From Actinomycetota bacterium (GTDB lineage Bacteria; Actinomycetota; Aquicultoria; Subteraquimicrobiales; UBA9087), in contig DNCG01000018.1 in the NCBI GenBank assembly GCA_003491635.1, positions 1 through 6,780 of the forward strand: a stretch of DNA of 6,780 bases, read 5' to 3'. The notes under the pieces were generated by a model. That model ran no database searches. It was not told where the DNA came from and saw only the letters and a list, made by a program, of their open reading frames with translations. Positions 1-5,154 of the stretch are shown here, one piece after another. Within the stretch, counting starts at the first letter, position 1, and each line of letters opens with the position of its first letter. The position numbers and the translations under genes were made by a program.

Positions 1-1128
1 AAAGGGGAAACGAAGATAGAGATAACCACCTTCCGCAGCGAAATCTACCCCGAGGACACCCGTCATCCCCGAGTCAGCTTCTCCAAGGATATAATGACCG
101 ATCTCTCACGCCGGGATTTCACCATCAATGCCATGGCCATCAAGGTGCCGGAGGGGGAACTGCTCGACCCCTTCGGTGGCCAAGCGGACTTAGAGGAGAA
201 AATCCTGAGAACTCCTCTCAAACCCGATAGGTCCTTCACGGACGATCCTTTGAGGATGCTCAGGGCGGTTCGCTTCGTCGCCACCCTGGGACTGAGGGTC
301 TCTCCTGAGATCAAAGAGGCCATAAAAACACACCATTCGACGCTCTCCATAGTCTCCAGAGAACGAATAAGAGATGAGTTTTCCCGCACAATAACCGGTG
401 CCCATCCAGTGAGAGCCCTTCGATTGATGATGAGTACCCACCTGGCGGACGAAGTAATTCCCGAATTGAAGAGTCTAAAGATAATGCAAGACCCGGACTA
501 CCATCACAAGGACGTCCTCGAGCACACCTTTATGGTTATACAGAGGGTCGAGCCCGATTTGGCCCTTCGTTTGGCGGCAATCCTGCACGATCTGGGCAAA
601 CCCAAAGCCAAAAGGATAATCGATGGGCGGGTAACCTTTTACAATCACGACCTCATCGGGGCCAAAATGGCCGAAAAGAGACTTCGAGAGCTGAGGTACC
701 CACTCCAATTGATAGAGGAAGTGGTCAAGCTAATAGCACTGCACATGCGGGCCTACACCTATTACCTGGGCTGGATGGACAAAGCTGTCCGCAAATACGT
801 TCGGGATGCCGGGGAGCTTTCACCTAAACTCAATGCGCTGATTAGAGCCGACTGCACGAGTTTAAACCCCATGAGAGTAAAGGAAGCCCTGGCCATGCTC
901 GACGAGCTGGAAGCGAGGATAAAAGAACTCGAAGCCAAAGAGGAATCGGCCAAGATCAGACCGCCCCTCGACGGACATGAGGTCATGACATTCCTAAATA
1001 TCTCCCCCGGCCCCCTGGTCGGCGAAGCCCTTGATCTTCTCCTGGAGAGCAAACTCGAGGGAACCATCTCCACAAAAGAAGAAGCCCGTGAACTCCTCAA
1101 GAAATGGGCGGGAGAAAAGGGCTTTTAA
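1..1128 (+). CDS. cca: CCA tRNA nucleotidyltransferase, 5'-truncated by the window edge
   Basis: The enzyme adds or repairs the 3' CCA end of tRNAs, using CTP and ATP, in the cytoplasm. The frame is open from base 1, so only the last 375 residues are visible. The first part of the head domain, with the catalytic Asp pair, lies outside. Counting from the first visible codon: the class II nucleotidyltransferase motif RRDFT at 37-41 followed by INAMA; DDPLRMLRAVRF at about 82-92, the conserved nucleotide-recognition neck region; RERIRDE near 120, also typical of the family. An HD phosphohydrolase domain follows, with H175, the H196-D197 pair in LHDLGKP, and H216. The HD fusion is common in bacterial CCA enzymes. 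The stop is TAA at 1126-1128. An internal ATG at 94 lies inside the conserved head domain and is not the true start. Poly(A) polymerase is the alternative within the superfamily, but the HD domain favours Cca. Confidence 0.95.
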   Translation, partial: KGETKIEITTFRSEIYPEDTRHPRVSFSKDIMTDLSRRDFTINAMAIKVPEGELLDPFGGQADLEEKILRTPLKPDRSFTDDPLRMLRAVRFVATLGLRVSPEIKEAIKTHHSTLSIVSRERIRDEFSRTITGAHPVRALRLMMSTHLADEVIPELKSLKIMQDPDYHHKDVLEHTFMVIQRVEPDLALRLAAILHDLGKPKAKRIIDGRVTFYNHDLIGAKMAEKRLRELRYPLQLIEEVVKLIALHMRAYTYYLGWMDKAVRKYVRDAGELSPKLNALIRADCTSLNPMRVKEALAMLDELEARIKELEAKEESAKIRPPLDGHEVMTFLNISPGPLVGEALDLLLESKLEGTISTKEEARELLKKWAGEKGF

Positions 1129-1235
1129 AATAGTCAGCTCTTCTCCGCTTTTAGTGGGTAAACTTATTAATCTTGTTCCATTTCCAGGAGCTGCTTATAG
1201 AAGGATTCGAGGGGTCGAGGATTCTAGGGTTCTGG

Positions 1236-1256
1236 TAAAGAATAAAAAGAGGGAGG
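1236..1256 (-). terminator. U-rich run after the branched stem, possible terminator
   Basis: On the - strand the closing arm CCTCC (1256-1252), which pairs with GGAGG at 1372-1368, runs directly into CTCTTTTTATTCTTT (1251-1237). A helix followed at once by a U-rich tract resembles an intrinsic terminator. However, the stem closes a 120-nt branched domain instead of a compact hairpin, so efficiency is uncertain. Confidence 0.3.
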
Positions 1257-1373
1257 CCTTCGCACCGATTATCAGCATCTCCAAGAATGGAAACCCATTC
1301 GAGGGGACCCGCCCCCGATGCGATCGAGAGTGGAATCCCTCCAAAGCTGATATCTTATGCCCGGTGACCTCCG

Positions 1374-1420
1374 GAATCTCAAACTAACACGGTAACCGAC
1401 GCCGTGCTAATCCGATATCC
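1374..1420 (-). other. strand-specific 19-position hairpin within the candidate RNA
   Basis: On the - strand, 1402-1415 pairs with 1379-1392 for 14 consecutive positions, around a 9-nt loop (1401-1393). Ten pairs are Watson-Crick and four are G-U: 1407/1387, 1410/1384, 1412/1382 and 1413/1381. After one mismatch (1416/1378), four more pairs follow (1417-1420/1374-1377). On the + strand each G-U position becomes an A-C mismatch, so the helix would break into short pieces. This asymmetry is what one expects when RNA of the - strand, rather than the DNA, is under selection. Confidence 0.55.
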
Positions 1421-1461
1421 TTCGATCCCTTCATCTGCTCTCCTCAAATGTCCTCAACCAG

Positions 1462-1615
1462 CCGGCCCGCGCCGTGGATACTGACCCCACAGCTCACGCA
1501 AAACTGAGTTCTGCCAAAACCTTCGGTGTAGCCTAAAAGGCCGCACGTTCAGCTCCAGACCCGAACTCGCCATGTGGGAAATGCTGGATTCAGTCTCCAG
1601 TGCAACGCGGGCCGG
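1462..1615. repeat. imperfect inverted repeat forming a long rod
   Basis: CCGGCCCGCG at 1462-1471 is perfectly repeated in inverse as CGCGGGCCGG at 1606-1615. Further in, TGGATACTGA (1475-1484) faces TCAGTCTCCA (1590-1599), with 9 of 10 positions paired; CCCACA (1486-1491) faces TGTGGG (1573-1578); GAGTTC (1506-1511) faces GAACTC (1563-1568). All pairs are nested in the correct order. On the - strand the outer helix lengthens to 13 pairs through two U-G wobbles (1605/1472, 1604/1473) and one G-C pair (1603/1474). An apical hairpin GCCT-TTT-AGGC sits at 1541-1531. The structure could be RNA (preferred) or the ends of a small mobile element. Confidence 0.65.
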
Positions 1616-1649
1616 GATTTCAATTAGGCTTATCGGGCCCTTCAACAAT

Positions 1650-1655
1650 ATTATA
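1650..1655 (-). promoter_or_regulatory. -10-like box for the candidate RNA
   Basis: The - strand reads TATAAT here, a perfect match to the sigma70/sigmaA -10 consensus, in an AT-rich stretch just after the tsaE stop. A start about 7 nt downstream would fall near 1643, directly before the first structured domain. The -35 region is poor: TTTATT at 17-nt spacing matches 3 of 6 positions. Transcription could instead read through from tsaE. Confidence 0.35.
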
Positions 1656-1678
1656 TAGCAACCAAGAGGGAAAATAAA

Positions 1679-2182
1679 TCAACCCTGGCTGAGCCAGCGC
1701 CCCACCCTTTCATTCCAATTCCCATCCCTGGGGATGATGCGAACCTCCCGAAGATTTTCCTTCAAGACTCTTCTGAACTCTATCTCCAGATAAGCCGGGG
1801 GCAAAAGTGGGGCGATCTTGTCCCCCCACTCGATCACCGTCACCCCATCTCCATAAAAATACTCCTCGTAGCCCAACTCCATCAGTTCGGTGGGGGACTG
1901 AAGACGGTAAACATCAAAATGATAAAGGGGGAATGCGTTCTTGTACTCCTTGATCAAGTTGAAGGTGGGGCTGGTGATCTTCTTCTCAATGCCCAGCCCC
2001 CGCGCGAGACCTTGAGTAAAACAGGTTTTTCCCGCCCCCAAATCCCCCGTGAGACTAAGGACATCTCCCGGACGCAAAAGAGGAGCCAGCTTCCCGGCCA
2101 GCTCCTGCGTCTCTCGGCTGGACTTGGTGAGAACCTCGTAGATCCTCGTGGGCAATTTTGATTCCTGATGCTCGATCCTCAT
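1679..2182 (-). CDS. tsaE: TsaE, ATPase subunit for tRNA t6A37 modification
   Basis: TsaE is the cytoplasmic P-loop ATPase that works with TsaB and TsaD to place the threonylcarbamoyl group on A37 of ANN-decoding tRNAs. From the ATG at 2182 the protein has 167 residues, close to the usual 150-160. The Walker A motif GDLGAGKT is at 46-53. The family motif SPTF is at 71-74, YHFDVYRL at 87-94, and the conserved EW pair at 118-119. The start is uncertain. A GTG at 2203 has no SD and would begin 4 bases after the udg stop. TTG at 2155 has an AGGA about 8-9 bases upstream and would give a 158-residue protein. I chose 2182 because it is the only ATG, with a weak GGGG upstream. tsaE is last in the - block; its partners tsaB and tsaD are not in the window. 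Confidence 0.95.
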   Translation of the reverse strand: MRIEHQESKLPTRIYEVLTKSSRETQELAGKLAPLLRPGDVLSLTGDLGAGKTCFTQGLARGLGIEKKITSPTFNLIKEYKNAFPLYHFDVYRLQSPTELMELGYEEYFYGDGVTVIEWGDKIAPLLPPAYLEIEFRRVLKENLREVRIIPRDGNWNERVGRWLSQG

Positions 2183-2207
2183 CGCCCCGCACCCAAAGCC
2201 CACTTCA

Positions 2208-2801
2208 CTAAAACAGGCCCATTTGCTCTGGCTCCTTCGGAGGGGGCTCCACTCCCCGGGCCAAGAACTCCTTCAACTTCAGGAAATCCTCCTCAAGCGC
2301 GGACAGATTGGTGCGCATATGCAAAGCGGCGGCGGGGTGATATATGGGAAAAATGTAATAGTTGTTTCCTCCAAATTTTCTGCCATGAACTCTGGATATA
2401 GAAACATTCTTGTTCAAAAGGACACGCGTTGCGTGGTTTCCCAGAGTGCAAATGATCTTGGGGGCTATCATCTCAATCTGCTTGTAAAGGTAGGGCTTGC
2501 AGGCTTCCACCTCCTCGGGTAGAGGATCCCTGTTTTGAGGGGGCCGGCACTTTATAATATTGGCAATATATACTTCATTCCTGGTCAATCCGATGGAGGC
2601 CAGTAATTTATCCAAAAGCTGCCCGGCAGCTCCCACAAAGGGCTCACCTTGCTGATCCTCGTAGTAACCAGGGGCCTCGCCGATGAACATCAGATCGGCG
2701 TTCTCACTCCCAACGCCGAAGACCACCTGGGTACGACCTTTTGCTAAAGGGCACTTCCGACAGTCTTTTATCCTCTCGTAAAACTCCCGAAGTGTCTCCA
2801 C
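2208..2801 (-). CDS. udg: uracil-DNA glycosylase, family 4 ([4Fe-4S])
   Basis: The enzyme removes uracil from DNA (deaminated cytosine or misincorporated dUMP), starting base-excision repair. From the proposed GTG the protein has 197 residues. Four cluster-binding cysteines are at C14, C17, C85 and C101, close to the positions known for Thermus family-4 enzymes. The active-site motif GEAPGYYEDQQG is at 41-52, followed by FVGAAGQLLDKLL; the second motif HPAAALH is at 155-161. The frame stays open upstream to an ATG at 2897, but that extension would overlap the zinc-ribbon gene by 86 bases and encodes a Pro/Val/Ala-rich stretch unlike the family. The GTG at 2799-2801 lies 10 bases after the upstream stop, has an SD (GAGGTGG), and gives the family's usual short N-terminus before the first cysteine pair. 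Confidence 0.95.
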   Translation of the reverse strand: METLREFYERIKDCRKCPLAKGRTQVVFGVGSENADLMFIGEAPGYYEDQQGEPFVGAAGQLLDKLLASIGLTRNEVYIANIIKCRPPQNRDPLPEEVEACKPYLYKQIEMIAPKIICTLGNHATRVLLNKNVSISRVHGRKFGGNNYYIFPIYHPAAALHMRTNLSALEEDFLKLKEFLARGVEPPPKEPEQMGLF

Positions 2802-2804
2802 CGA

Positions 2805-2811
2805 CCACCTC
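2805..2811 (-). promoter_or_regulatory. Shine-Dalgarno site that sets the udg start
   Basis: GAGGTGG on the - strand lies three bases before the GTG at 2801-2799 and overlaps the end of the upstream zinc-ribbon gene. It is the best ribosome site near any possible start of this frame; the GTG codons at 2825 and 2834 have none. Confidence 0.55.
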
Positions 2812-3030
2812 TCACTTGATGCCACAGGTATCACAGCTGGTCGCGGAGCAACTGGCACAAGACGAGGCACTGCTCCGCCCACTCGACTTGAAGCCAAAGG
2901 TGGAAAAGCATTTTCTCAAACTCTTCTTGCCGCAATTCGGGCATTTTGGGTTGGAATCCTTGCCCCCAACGCTCATCAAGACCTCGAACCTATTTTCGCA
3001 ATTCAGACAGTCGAATTCGTAGATGGGCAT
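2812..3030 (-). CDS. FmdB-type small zinc-ribbon protein with Ser/Cys-rich tail
   Basis: The 72-residue protein begins MPIYEFDCLNC, the hallmark of the FmdB/CxxC zinc-ribbon family. Metal ligands are C8-C11 and C30-C33. The family was named after a putative regulator of an amidase/formamidase operon; its biochemical role is unsettled. Residues 49-69 form a Ser/Ala-rich tail with four more cysteines (58, 61, 66, 69) in two CxxC-like pairs, possibly a second metal site. Ser- or Gly-rich tails are common in the family. The frame is open to 3093, but the family N-terminus is at 3030, where GGGGG about 7 bases upstream can serve as SD. It sits first after the 89-base gap and its candidate promoter, 10 bases before udg. 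Confidence 0.88.
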   Translation of the reverse strand: MPIYEFDCLNCENRFEVLMSVGGKDSNPKCPNCGKKSLRKCFSTFGFKSSGRSSASSCASCSATSCDTCGIK

Positions 3031-3064
3031 AATCAACCCCCAAACCAATTGCCGCTCAACCTCG

Positions 3065-3093
3065 ATTTTACCAACTTTAAATGGGGCGGGCAA
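3065..3093 (-). promoter_or_regulatory. candidate internal promoter before zinc ribbon-udg-tsaE
   Basis: On the - strand TTGCCC (3093-3088) and TAAAAT (3070-3065) are separated by exactly 17 bases. They match the sigma70 consensus at 4 of 6 and 5 of 6 positions. A TGG directly before the -10 gives an extended -10 motif (TGn). Transcription would begin near 3058, leaving a leader of about 28 bases. It lies in the longest gap of the - block (3031-3119), which otherwise holds nothing recognisable. Confidence 0.5.
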
Positions 3094-3119
3094 TTCAGAT
3101 TCTCAAATCTTGCCCAAAC

Positions 3120-3638
3120 CTATTTAAACTCGGTGAACTCGAGGGGACTTCGCCGTGAAGGTTTAGGCCTGGCTAAAGCGGGGTAACCCAGGGGAACGAT
3201 CGCCACCGGTCTGATATGGGGAGGAAGATCTAGGAGGTCGGAAGCTCTCCGTTCATCGAAAGCTCCCACCCAGCAGGTTCCCAATCCCTCCGCCCAAGCC
3301 GCCAAGAGCAAATTCTCAATGGCGGCGGCGGTATCCTGAATGGCATAAAGTGTGGTGCCTCGAGTGCCATAACCACTGGAGCACGCCCTTAAATCGGTGC
3401 AAACCACGATCACCACGGGGGCCTCGGCGATGAAGGACTGACCGAGAGCCGCTCGAACCAGCCCTTCCTTGATCGAGGGGTCACGGATCACCCAGAAACG
3501 CCAAGATTGAATGTTTCCGGCCGAAGGAGCCTGGCAAGCCGCCTCCAAGAGTTTCGTGACGAGCTCGGGGGGGACATCTTTGACACTATCAAAATTTCTC
3601 ACGCTTCGCCTACCATATATCGCCTCGTAAACATCCAT
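3120..3638 (-). CDS. nitroreductase-family FMN flavoprotein
   Basis: The protein has 172 residues, typical for short single-domain members of the nitroreductase fold, which act as FMN-dependent NAD(P)H oxidoreductases, usually as dimers. The N-terminal FMN-phosphate motif RRSVRNF is at 10-16, and APSAGN at 37-42 is the second FMN-contact segment. IQDTAAAIENLLLAAWAEGLGTCWVGAF (100-127) is the characteristic helix-strand that packs on the flavin. There is no signal peptide or extra domain. The substrate cannot be told from sequence; the family includes reductases, dehalogenases and flavin-fragmenting enzymes. The start is ATG, preceded by a strong GGGAGGAG that lies in the last codons of the upstream gene, 4 bases after that gene's stop, which suggests coupled translation. 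Confidence 0.92.
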   Translation of the reverse strand: MDVYEAIYGRRSVRNFDSVKDVPPELVTKLLEAACQAPSAGNIQSWRFWVIRDPSIKEGLVRAALGQSFIAEAPVVIVVCTDLRACSSGYGTRGTTLYAIQDTAAAIENLLLAAWAEGLGTCWVGAFDERRASDLLDLPPHIRPVAIVPLGYPALARPKPSRRSPLEFTEFK

Positions 3639-3642
3639 TTAC

Positions 3643-4065
3643 CTACTCCTCCCGCACCCAGTTGACCCTGACGAACTCCTCTTTTTTGAGCCACTTTATA
3701 TCGAGTTTTCCAGAAAAAGCTTTTTCAAATTCCTTGCCAATGCGCTCGGCCAAGACGTGATCGGTCGTTTCAACCGTTATGCCTTTACCGTCCTCCACCA
3801 GCTCAAATATTCGAGCAGCCACGTTCTTTCTCCTCTTTTTTTCCGCGACATTCCTTATGAGATTGAGCGCCTCCTCTCTGTGTTCCTTCAAAAATCCCCC
3901 TCTCAGGTGAACAACCCCATCCACTCTCCTCTTCTCCAAGCGATCGCAGCCAGGGCATAAGGCTACTTCCGCCTTACCCCTCTCTTTAAGCCTGAGGTAC
4001 TCCTCCTCATCGTAGACCCATTTTTGACCATCGAAGACCGCCACACATTTAGAGCAAATCTTCAT
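3643..4065 (-). CDS. BCAM0308 / NMD3-like zinc protein
   Basis: The 140-residue protein has an N-terminal zinc knuckle with C4-x2-C7 and C37-x2-C40. An alpha/beta part follows, with the motifs GVVHLRGGFLKEHREEALNLIRN (about 50-72), ITVETTDHVLAERIGKEFEKAFSGKLDIKW (about 95-125) and a terminal VRVNW. These match what I know of the BCAM0308 family, a bacterial group related to the N-terminal zinc region of the ribosome-export factor NMD3. No bacterial function is established to my knowledge. The start is ATG with a strong GGGGAGG and lies 17 bases inside the THEP1 gene, so the two are probably translationally coupled. The THEP1 partner suggests a nucleotide- or RNA-related role, but this is inference. 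Confidence 0.78.
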   Translation of the reverse strand: MKICSKCVAVFDGQKWVYDEEEYLRLKERGKAEVALCPGCDRLEKRRVDGVVHLRGGFLKEHREEALNLIRNVAEKKRRKNVAARIFELVEDGKGITVETTDHVLAERIGKEFEKAFSGKLDIKWLKKEEFVRVNWVREE

Positions 4066-4588
4066 CTTCGCCTCCCCTAGAATCCTTCACCAACTTTGCC
4101 ACCTCAGAAACCAGGTCATCCCTGTTGCCCGAGGTCACCACCAGGAGGTGAACATCTTTTCTGCCCTTAATCTTCTCCACAAAGGGATCGGAAATCCTCC
4201 CAATCGTTGCCAGAACAAGGGAACCACCGTCCAAAGCGCTCAATACAACACTTCTGAACCTCGCCGAGTGGAGTTCCATCTTTCCAATTTCGTCGATGAC
4301 CACAGTCTTTCCCTCTCGAACGGCCCGTTCCACGGCGGAAGCTCCCAACCGCTCAAAGACCTCAATGTCCACCCCGTATTTACCCACCCGAAAGGGGCTC
4401 TCGATATCGACATGGGCAAGAATCCCCTCCTGCCCATCGAAGTTGGTCACCTTAAAGCCATTCCTGATGCCCTTCTCTCGAATCTCCTCGGTGTAAAACC
4501 CGCCCACTTCACCGGACATCCCCTCAAGAACTCTTCTTATCAGAGTCGTTTTCCCAACTCCAGGAGAACCCGTAATTAAAATGTTCAA
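4049..4588 (-). CDS. THEP1-family nucleoside-triphosphatase
   Basis: The family hydrolyses NTPs to NDPs (characterised in Aquifex THEP1 and human NTPCR); the biological purpose is unclear. The protein has 179 residues, the usual length. Walker A GSPGVGKT is at 7-14; the family segment GGFYTEEIREKGIRNGFKV is at 29-47; a Walker B-like VVIDEIGKMEL is at 96-106 with D99 and E100. The start codon is TTG, supported by AGGAG 7 bases upstream and by the family N-terminus (NILITGSPGVGKTT) starting at once after it. The last 17 bases overlap the BCAM0308-like gene. Confidence 0.93.
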   Translation of the reverse strand: MNILITGSPGVGKTTLIRRVLEGMSGEVGGFYTEEIREKGIRNGFKVTNFDGQEGILAHVDIESPFRVGKYGVDIEVFERLGASAVERAVREGKTVVIDEIGKMELHSARFRSVVLSALDGGSLVLATIGRISDPFVEKIKGRKDVHLLVVTSGNRDDLVSEVAKLVKDSRGGEDEDLL

Positions 4589-4590
4589 AG

Positions 4591-4600
4591 CCCCTCTCCT
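4591..4600 (-). promoter_or_regulatory. Shine-Dalgarno site supporting the THEP1 TTG start
   Basis: AGGAGAGGGG on the - strand lies in the 26-base gap after the upstream stop. Its AGGAG part is 7 bases from the TTG at 4588-4586, a normal distance. No ATG in this frame lies near enough to compete. Confidence 0.6.
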
Positions 4601-4614
4601 AAGACTATCCCCGA

Positions 4615-5154
4615 TCAGTCCGTGATCTTCAAATCGAGAGCAACTACGGAGCCCCTCAGCTCTCTGGCCATCGATTCACCCTTAATGCGGTACTCCCCGA
4701 CGGGGACCAGCCGCCCTTGTAAATCCCTTTGATTCCAGGAAACCGCGTACACCTCCCTTTGACCGGGCCCAAAAACATCCTCCTGCAACATCATGGTGAA
4801 GACCTTGTCCGCCGACCATCGCCAGATCTCCTTTTCCCGAAAATCGTCCACGACAACGTCAAACTTCTGACCGGATGAAAAGGAAAGTTTCTTGGGAGCA
4901 TCACCGATGTTCTCAAGGATGAGCTTGATGGAAATTGCCCTCCCGGTTTTAACCTCCGTTTTGGGAATCTCGAGAGTGATCTTGATCTCCCTCACCTCAA
5001 TGAATTTGTAGTTCTTCGGGGGAGTGGGAACAACAGGGAGAACCTTTTGGGTCTCCCGCGCTGGGGGAGCGATCACCAGACGAACGATCACCAGACAAAG
5101 AAAGGCTCCCACCAAAATCGCCAGCAACAAAAACAAAAGCTTTCTATTGCTCAC
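4615..5154 (-). CDS. membrane-anchored BsuPI-domain protein
   Basis: The 179-residue protein has a short basic N-terminus (SNRK), one hydrophobic helix at about 6-29, a Pro-rich linker at about 30-48, and a C-terminal beta-sandwich like the Bacillus intracellular proteinase inhibitor BsuPI. Visible BsuPI features are ILENIGDAPKKLSFSSGQKFDVVV, EIWRWSADKVFTM, GPGQREVYAVSW and LVPVGEYRIKG. The helix has no lipobox cysteine or obvious cleavage site, so the domain is probably tethered outside the cytoplasm. That would make protease inhibition inside the cell unlikely here; the real role is unknown. Start: GTG at 5154, six bases after GAGG and overlapping the alr end by 11 bases. A TTG at 5160 touches the SD and is less likely. 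Confidence 0.82.
   Translation of the reverse strand: MSNRKLLFLLLAILVGAFLCLVIVRLVIAPPARETQKVLPVVPTPPKNYKFIEVREIKITLEIPKTEVKTGRAISIKLILENIGDAPKKLSFSSGQKFDVVVDDFREKEIWRWSADKVFTMMLQEDVFGPGQREVYAVSWNQRDLQGRLVPVGEYRIKGESMARELRGSVVALDLKITD

Larger units (their letters stand above)
1240..1643 (-). ncRNA. candidate structured non-coding RNA, about 400 nt (unrecognised family)
   Basis: This fills most of the 550-base gap between the cca and tsaE stops (1129-1678), which has no credible protein gene. Read on the - strand, it has a TATAAT box at 1655-1650 and then three structured parts. First is a long rod, 1616-1461, with nested helices in order: 1603-1615/1462-1474, 1590-1599/1475-1484, 1573-1579/1485-1491, 1563-1568/1506-1511, 1547-1550/1517-1520, and an apical hairpin at 1546-1526. 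Second is a hairpin, 1420-1374. Third is a branched stem: 1368-1372/1252-1256, 1363-1366/1263-1266, and 1346-1354/1267-1276 with a bulge, enclosing hairpin 1300-1285. A U-rich run follows at 1251-1236. Several helices need G-U pairs that exist only on the - strand, which sets the direction. I see no RNase P, tmRNA, SRP or riboswitch signature. Folding was done by eye. A mobile or repeat element with this fold is the main alternative. Confidence 0.42.

Noticed and set aside
1205..1306. 10-base direct repeat ATTCGAGGGG at 1205-1214 and 1297-1306
   Set aside because: Only two copies with no wider similarity; one such repeat by chance in 550 bases is not surprising.
1303..1315. GGGG-CCCC hairpin at 1303-1315 as a cca terminator
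   Set aside because: It has no T-run after it on the + strand and lies 175 bases past the cca stop; it may be an alternative local pairing within the candidate RNA.
1031..1387. 118-residue ORF on the + strand across the cca end
   Set aside because: It begins inside cca in another frame, has no family motif, and its downstream half covers the structured region; it looks like a chance open frame.
1240..1643. Known large RNAs: RNase P RNA, tmRNA, 6S, group I or group II intron
   Set aside because: No RNase P CR-I/CR-V core, no tmRNA acceptor or T-loop, no group II domain V, and the group I-like segment is in the wrong order for the P7 pairing. A covariance-model search would settle this.
1454..1648. 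64-residue ORF on the - strand inside the gap
   Set aside because: It starts at a TTG that would lie at or before the likely RNA start, has no SD, resembles no protein family I know, and runs through both arms of the inverted repeat.
2802..2897. Longer UDG start at the ATG at 2897
   Set aside because: It overlaps the zinc-ribbon gene by 86 bases, has no family-like residues and no better ribosome site than the GTG at 2801.
3031..3093. Longer start for the zinc-ribbon gene at 3093
   Set aside because: The first 21 residues do not belong to the family and would run through the candidate promoter; the MPIYEF start is characteristic.
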